A stretch of DNA of 64,000 nt, from the NCBI GenBank assembly GCA_009760855.2, contig WPIO01000008.1, forward strand, positions 8,975,501 to 9,039,500, given 5' to 3'. The notes under the pieces are model-generated. The model saw nothing but the letters and a program-made list of their open reading frames with translations. It was not told the DNA's origin and did not search any database. Below are positions 59,388-64,000 of this stretch, in pieces; position 1 is the first letter of the stretch; every line of letters begins with the position of its first letter. The translations under genes and the position numbers were made by a program. Origin of the DNA: Cristatella mucedo. Taxonomy: Eukaryota > Bryozoa > Phylactolaemata > Cristatellidae.

Positions 59388-60675
59388 AGTAATAATAATA
59401 ATAATAATTATAAATATAATAACAATGCACTTGATAAAGCGCCCTCAGAGAACTCAATCTCTTTCTAGGTGCTTTACATTTGCTGCAAAGAAAAACGTGA
59501 TTAAATGGTTAGTAATATCATGCTTGATAAACAGCATGAATAACATGGTTAGAGGTGACATGCACAATATCAGCATGCAAGTGGGGTTAGTGGCAGCATG
59601 CACAGTGTCAGCACGCATAAGCACATGAAGGATGAGTCACAGGGACCCTCTAAATGCTGCCCAAAAAAGTAGTGTTTGAAAGTTCTTTTTAAACGTGGTC
59701 AAGTCAGGGGATATTCTGAAGCAAGTCAGGAGAGAGTTCCAGGCTTTGGGAGCATGCGAACTACATGCACGGTCTCTAACGGATTTGAGGTTTGTACGAG
59801 GTATTGGTAGACTGTTGGATTCCGAAAAGCGGGTGGTAGAATGCTTGGCCTGGTGGGGAGTAGATCTGAGGGATAGGCTGGAGCCAATGAATGAAGTGAC
59901 CTAAAAGTGAGCGACAAAACCTTGAAGTCAATCTGTTGCTTGACTGGTAGCCAGTGCAGGTCGGTGACAAGTGGTGTAAAGCGGCAACTTCGAAGCTCAC
60001 GACAGACAAGGCTAGCTGCAGAGTTTTGCACCTGCTATAAGTGCCTGATTGCACATGCCGGTTGCCTTGCAAGCAGTGAGTTACAGAAGTCAAGAAGGGA
60101 TGTCACAAATGCATAGACCAACTTAAACTTGGTATCATTATCTAAACAAGCCCAAATTTTAGCAATTTTATGTAGCTGAAAGTACGCAGACTTGATTGTG
60201 GAGCTGATGTGGTCGTCTAGCGAGAGGTCAATTTAGAACGTGACACCTAGATTTCGAGCCGATTAAACAGGAAATATGCCGGCAGAGCCGATTTGGAGCA
60301 TTAGTCTTTCCAATTTCTGAATCACACTGGTTTTTCCCACGAGTAATAAGTTAGTTTTATCATCGTTTAGTTAAAGAAAATGTGCTGCCATTCATGCAGG
60401 GGTGTCATCAATACATGCAGCAAAGAAGCTGAGAGAAGTCGAAATTCTCGAAGGCTATAAGGGATCTAAGCAAAGGTAAAACTGAGTGTCATCCGCATAG
60501 AAGTGAAAGCCTAGATTGTGCGTGGCAATCACATCAGCAAGAGGGAGAGTATAGACCGTGAAAAGAAACGGACCAAGCATGGAGCCCTGAGGTACCCCAT
60601 ATTTCAGAAATACTTCAGGTGGTCTTTGTCTATTCACGTCAATAGTCTGGAGTCTCTTACTGAGATCGGACCTGA
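59388..60675 (-). mobile_element. Family A retrotransposon, long copy
   Basis: This minus-strand copy has an (ATA)n tail at about 59388-59425, the hairpin, a full UTR with both 20-bp direct repeats and the RT ORF in pieces. Motif B (YGVPQGSMLGPFLFTVYT) and motif C ([12 protein letters not shown]) are both readable at 60455-60637. Downstream the C-terminal block has frameshifts. The endonuclease is missing. Confidence 0.88.
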
Positions 60676-60679
60676 ACCA

Positions 60680-62290
60680 TAAAGTGATAAATGAATATAA
60701 ATATACATAACTATAAATATAATAAGCTAATGCTCAATACAGAAGGTAAATATATACCAAGCTGAATTACATATTCTTTTTATGATAAGTTAATTGAGTT
60801 TTATAGTTGGATGATAAACAAGCAGGATTAGGTGTAAAATAAACTCGACAAAAATGAAAATTATTTTAAACATCCAGCTTTTGATACAGCATTATCTAAA
60901 ATTTTGTAATTAAAAATAAAAATAAAATGTTTCTCCTGGTTCAGCAAAGTAAAGCACAGAGAATGTTTTGCGATATTATTGCTTAAACATTTTCTGTAGT
61001 CTAAGGACGCAAGCAAATAGGATGTTACATAAAACCCAGTAAAAAATATAGAAATATTTCTTTACGACATTTTAATTGTTATTCTAATGAATGCCACCAT
61101 ATATATTACCCCTGGCTTTTTTAGAGGCTTTTCGATGTTCGCCTCTCAGTTTATTCAACGGCTTCAGTGGTTTGAATTTCAAGCACGCATATTGCATTAA
61201 TTTTGAGCCTGAAATCTATAGTAGATAGACGAAATTACGTGATTTTGAGTTTATAATTCTACATTAAAGTTTAAGCAATAGTATAAGCAACTTTCTTTGC
61301 AGACTTAAATCAGAATCTGCATTGCTTTCATGCCACTGTTTTCAGTAGGCACGAGCTACAATTATTTGATAAGGCCTCGGGATATCTCTCTCAGCCACAG
61401 AACTTCTGCAGGGCCACAGCTAGCTAAATGAGTTGACTGCAGTGCATTTGTGATGCTTTCGTACATAGCCAGTCATAGATGTTCTGCCAATCAACTAATA
61501 TTAAAGTAAGACTAACAAGCGGACCGAGTGGCTTCGCTGCTCTCCCTGAGAGAGAAATAAGAGCGGTGCACCTTGTCGAATGCTCCACTCTAATGGCCCC
61601 CCAAAAACGCCTTGGTACCTGCGGTATGGTCACCAAGCACCAAAAAGAGGCCAAAAGGCTAGAGAGTAGTATTTTGGTCTACTATTCGGTGCATCTTCAA
61701 TTAAAAGCGATAAATATTTACCTGAAGCACGCCACCATTAATTTTAGGTGTGCTTCAATTGACTAAAGCCAAACTACTCATTTATTAGCATTGCCTAGCT
61801 AAAGTAGGTCTGCTATACTAATATTTTTAGCTCGAGAATAATGTATTGACGATGAAAAAAGTAGCAGCTCCTTTTAGCTCTGTATAATCAGTGCTGCTTG
61901 GCGGTCTGCTATCAGTAAAAAGCTTCAGATTATTCAAATTATTATGCCGATTTGATAAGGTCTAGCAGCGTTTTTAGGGTGGGGCACCTTTGTTCTGTAC
62001 CTCCAGTCCCTTAAAAATAAATGTTGCAGTAATTTAGGTCTTGGCTGCACAGTTTATTTGAAGTCAAAATGTGCACAGCCTTTGAACCGAATAACTTCCA
62101 CACTGCCTTAATTCTCTTTCTCCCTAAAGCTCAACGTCGCTCACAACCAAGCACTCTGTATCTTCCTCTGTATTTGTTTCATTTTTTACGGTTGGCTTTC
62201 TGACATTACCTAACCCTGTCTCTTTATCACATTTTCTACCTTTTTCCTACGTCAGCATTTTTATGCTTACGGATCTTTTTTTTTACCATA
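60680..62290. other. No recognised gene
   Basis: AT-rich to about 61430. A more balanced segment at 61480-61700 holds a 95-codon frame without a recognisable domain. No exon matching the missing monooxygenase Met-ligand block was found here. Confidence 0.5.
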
Positions 62291-62294
62291 TCTG

Positions 62295-62479
<185 letters not shown>

Positions 62480-62481
<2 letters not shown>

Positions 62482-64000
62482 ACGTCAATTAGCAAGGAGT
62501 GCTTAATTTTTCGTCTTGCTAAAGCTGAAATAAATTTGTAAATGAACTTATGGATATTTAGTTTATTTTTCAGATGTAAGGTAAATAAGATTATCATTGA
62601 GCTTAGACTTTGTTAAAGTACTGAGTGCTTCAATTGGCTGACCATTATTAATATTTAGATCATAAAGCTACTGGCCACAATCAAGGAACACACTCAAAAG
62701 GGTTTTCTGTAGTGAGCAATATGTTATTACAAGTATTTATTATTTATTTATTATTATATTATTATTTATTACATTTTTTAGTATTTAGGTTTTATTTTAC
62801 ATTTATTTATTTATATATTATTTACTATATATATTCTACTTCTATTAGTTAACAAAGCTTGGATGTACTCTTTTATAGCTTAGCTTCGTCAATCAATAGT
62901 CAGGCATACTGACTCGAATCCATGCTATTGGTTAATCAAAGAGCATTGTTTGATCTTGGGTGTGTATGCCCCTAAAAACTATCAACCTAATAATAATGGT
63001 ACTAGTACACTTGATACTCTCCTAAGACACTTATTCTGTGCAAAAACTTTTAAATTTCTTATGAAATAAGTAAGCGATGCTTCATAAAATTGCCTTGCGT
63101 ATATGCCCTGCGATTTCACCAACTCTTTCCTAAATGAGGGCATTAGTTCGCTTCATGGATTTCCTCGCAGCCTCGCCATTGTTTAACGTGTATCAGTGTA
63201 GTTTTGAGTTATGTAGTTGAAAGTTATAGGAATCTAGTGATTGTCGTACATTCGCAGCTCCAACTAGAAGATGAAAGTCAGAGTCAATTGTTGATAGGAT
63301 ACAAAGAAAATCCATATTTTTGGCTCCCCTTTTTCCATATTTTGTCATTTAAAAAAGCAAAAGCAAAAGCAAAAGTGTTGCTATGAAGCATAAAATAATT
63401 ACCATTCCAGTCAATTTTCTCAAAAAAATCTTCTCAACTGCTTGTTTGGATCTCATATGACCTAACTCTGCGGAAACAACTATGACGGAGCATTATCAGA
63501 AAAAACAACCGATCCCACAAATGATGCCTGACGAGCTCTATATAGACTTCCCTATGAGGCCTTCAGTCTGTTGCGAGTGTACTTGTGTATGCCTTGCTAA
63601 ACAGTAGAAAACTTTCAAGAACACTCGTACAAAGCAGTACTTAGAAACGTTGTATTTTCAACTCGCATAGACGTTTACTACTCGCATAAATCTGTTGTCT
63701 GGGATGAACAGGAACCCTTTGCTCCGATCGGCTAGAGTCTTGGTTCACACCTAGCAGCAGGAACGCTGCACTGCGATTTTCCAGAGTTCCGGCTGGCCCT
63801 CAGCAGCAGGGACGCCGAGTTTGATCCACGGACTAGCCTCAGGGTGGGAAGTAGATTGAGAAGCAATCACTGCAAGCTCCTAGCCGGAAAGCCTAGCTAC
63901 TTCTTATCTCGTGAAGCGAATATGCGGCTTAACTTTAAATACACTTTCATAGAGAGGCTTGGCTATTTTGAGTTATTTTGTGACGATTTACGTTATGGAA
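62480..64000. other. No recognised gene
   Basis: AT-rich, with a TTATTTATTTA-rich block at 62735-62830 and a short (AAAAGC)4 at about 63354-63378. The last 300 bp are more GC-balanced and include a near-duplicated phrase (AGCAGCAGGAACGC at about 63753 and CAGCAGCAGGGACGCC at about 63800). Confidence 0.5.

Overview
This is a window of nuclear DNA from a metazoan. Its genes are split by spliceosomal introns with clean GT/AG boundaries. It also carries decayed non-LTR retrotransposons, tRNA-derived SINEs, relics of Tc1-like and hAT DNA transposons, and long microsatellites. I see no prokaryotic operon, no CRISPR array and no intact virus. The mix fits an invertebrate, possibly a sponge or another early-branching animal, but nothing here fixes the phylum.

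Two host genes can be reconstructed exon by exon. On the minus strand (8161 down to 3678) lies a SET/I2PP2A homologue, a NAP-family histone chaperone. Its six exons join in frame to about 265 residues. On the plus strand (33618 to at least 56726) lies a MOXD1/dopamine beta-hydroxylase-like copper type II monooxygenase. Ten exons join in frame to about 450 residues: signal peptide, DOMON domain, then both copper-binding domains. Five histidine copper ligands are visible, but the terminal exon carrying the methionine ligand is not in the window. A third, unrecognised candidate locus lies at about 27.3-29.5 kb (plus strand).

Layout: 1-1650, a fold-back element and a Tc1-type transposase scrap. 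1650-3030, two 5'-truncated non-LTR copies (family A). 3678-8161, SET with another family A copy in an intron. 8.2-13.4 kb, a SINE tail, a head-to-head pair of family A copies, a (GA)n run and a reversed SINE. 13.4-19.1 kb, AT-rich sequence with a 300-bp (TA)n and a 60-bp tandem duplication. 19.1-22.7 kb, a broken family B non-LTR element with a long RT open frame. 22.8-23.5 kb, a MITE containing a perfect 35-bp-arm palindrome. 24.3-26.4 kb, a hAT relic and the longest family A copy. 26.9-29.6 kb, a (CA)n run and the unrecognised locus. 32.3-56.7 kb, the monooxygenase gene, preceded by an inverted copy of its own 5' end and with SINEs and retroelement debris in its introns. 56.7-64 kb, probably its last intron, with a SINE, a family A copy and a (CT)n run.

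The two host genes are not functionally linked as far as the sequence shows. The most unusual structures are the inverted duplication of the monooxygenase 5' end (32330-33650), the palindrome in the MITE, and the retroelement sitting directly behind a splice acceptor at 29.18 kb. I did not find a novel multi-gene system.
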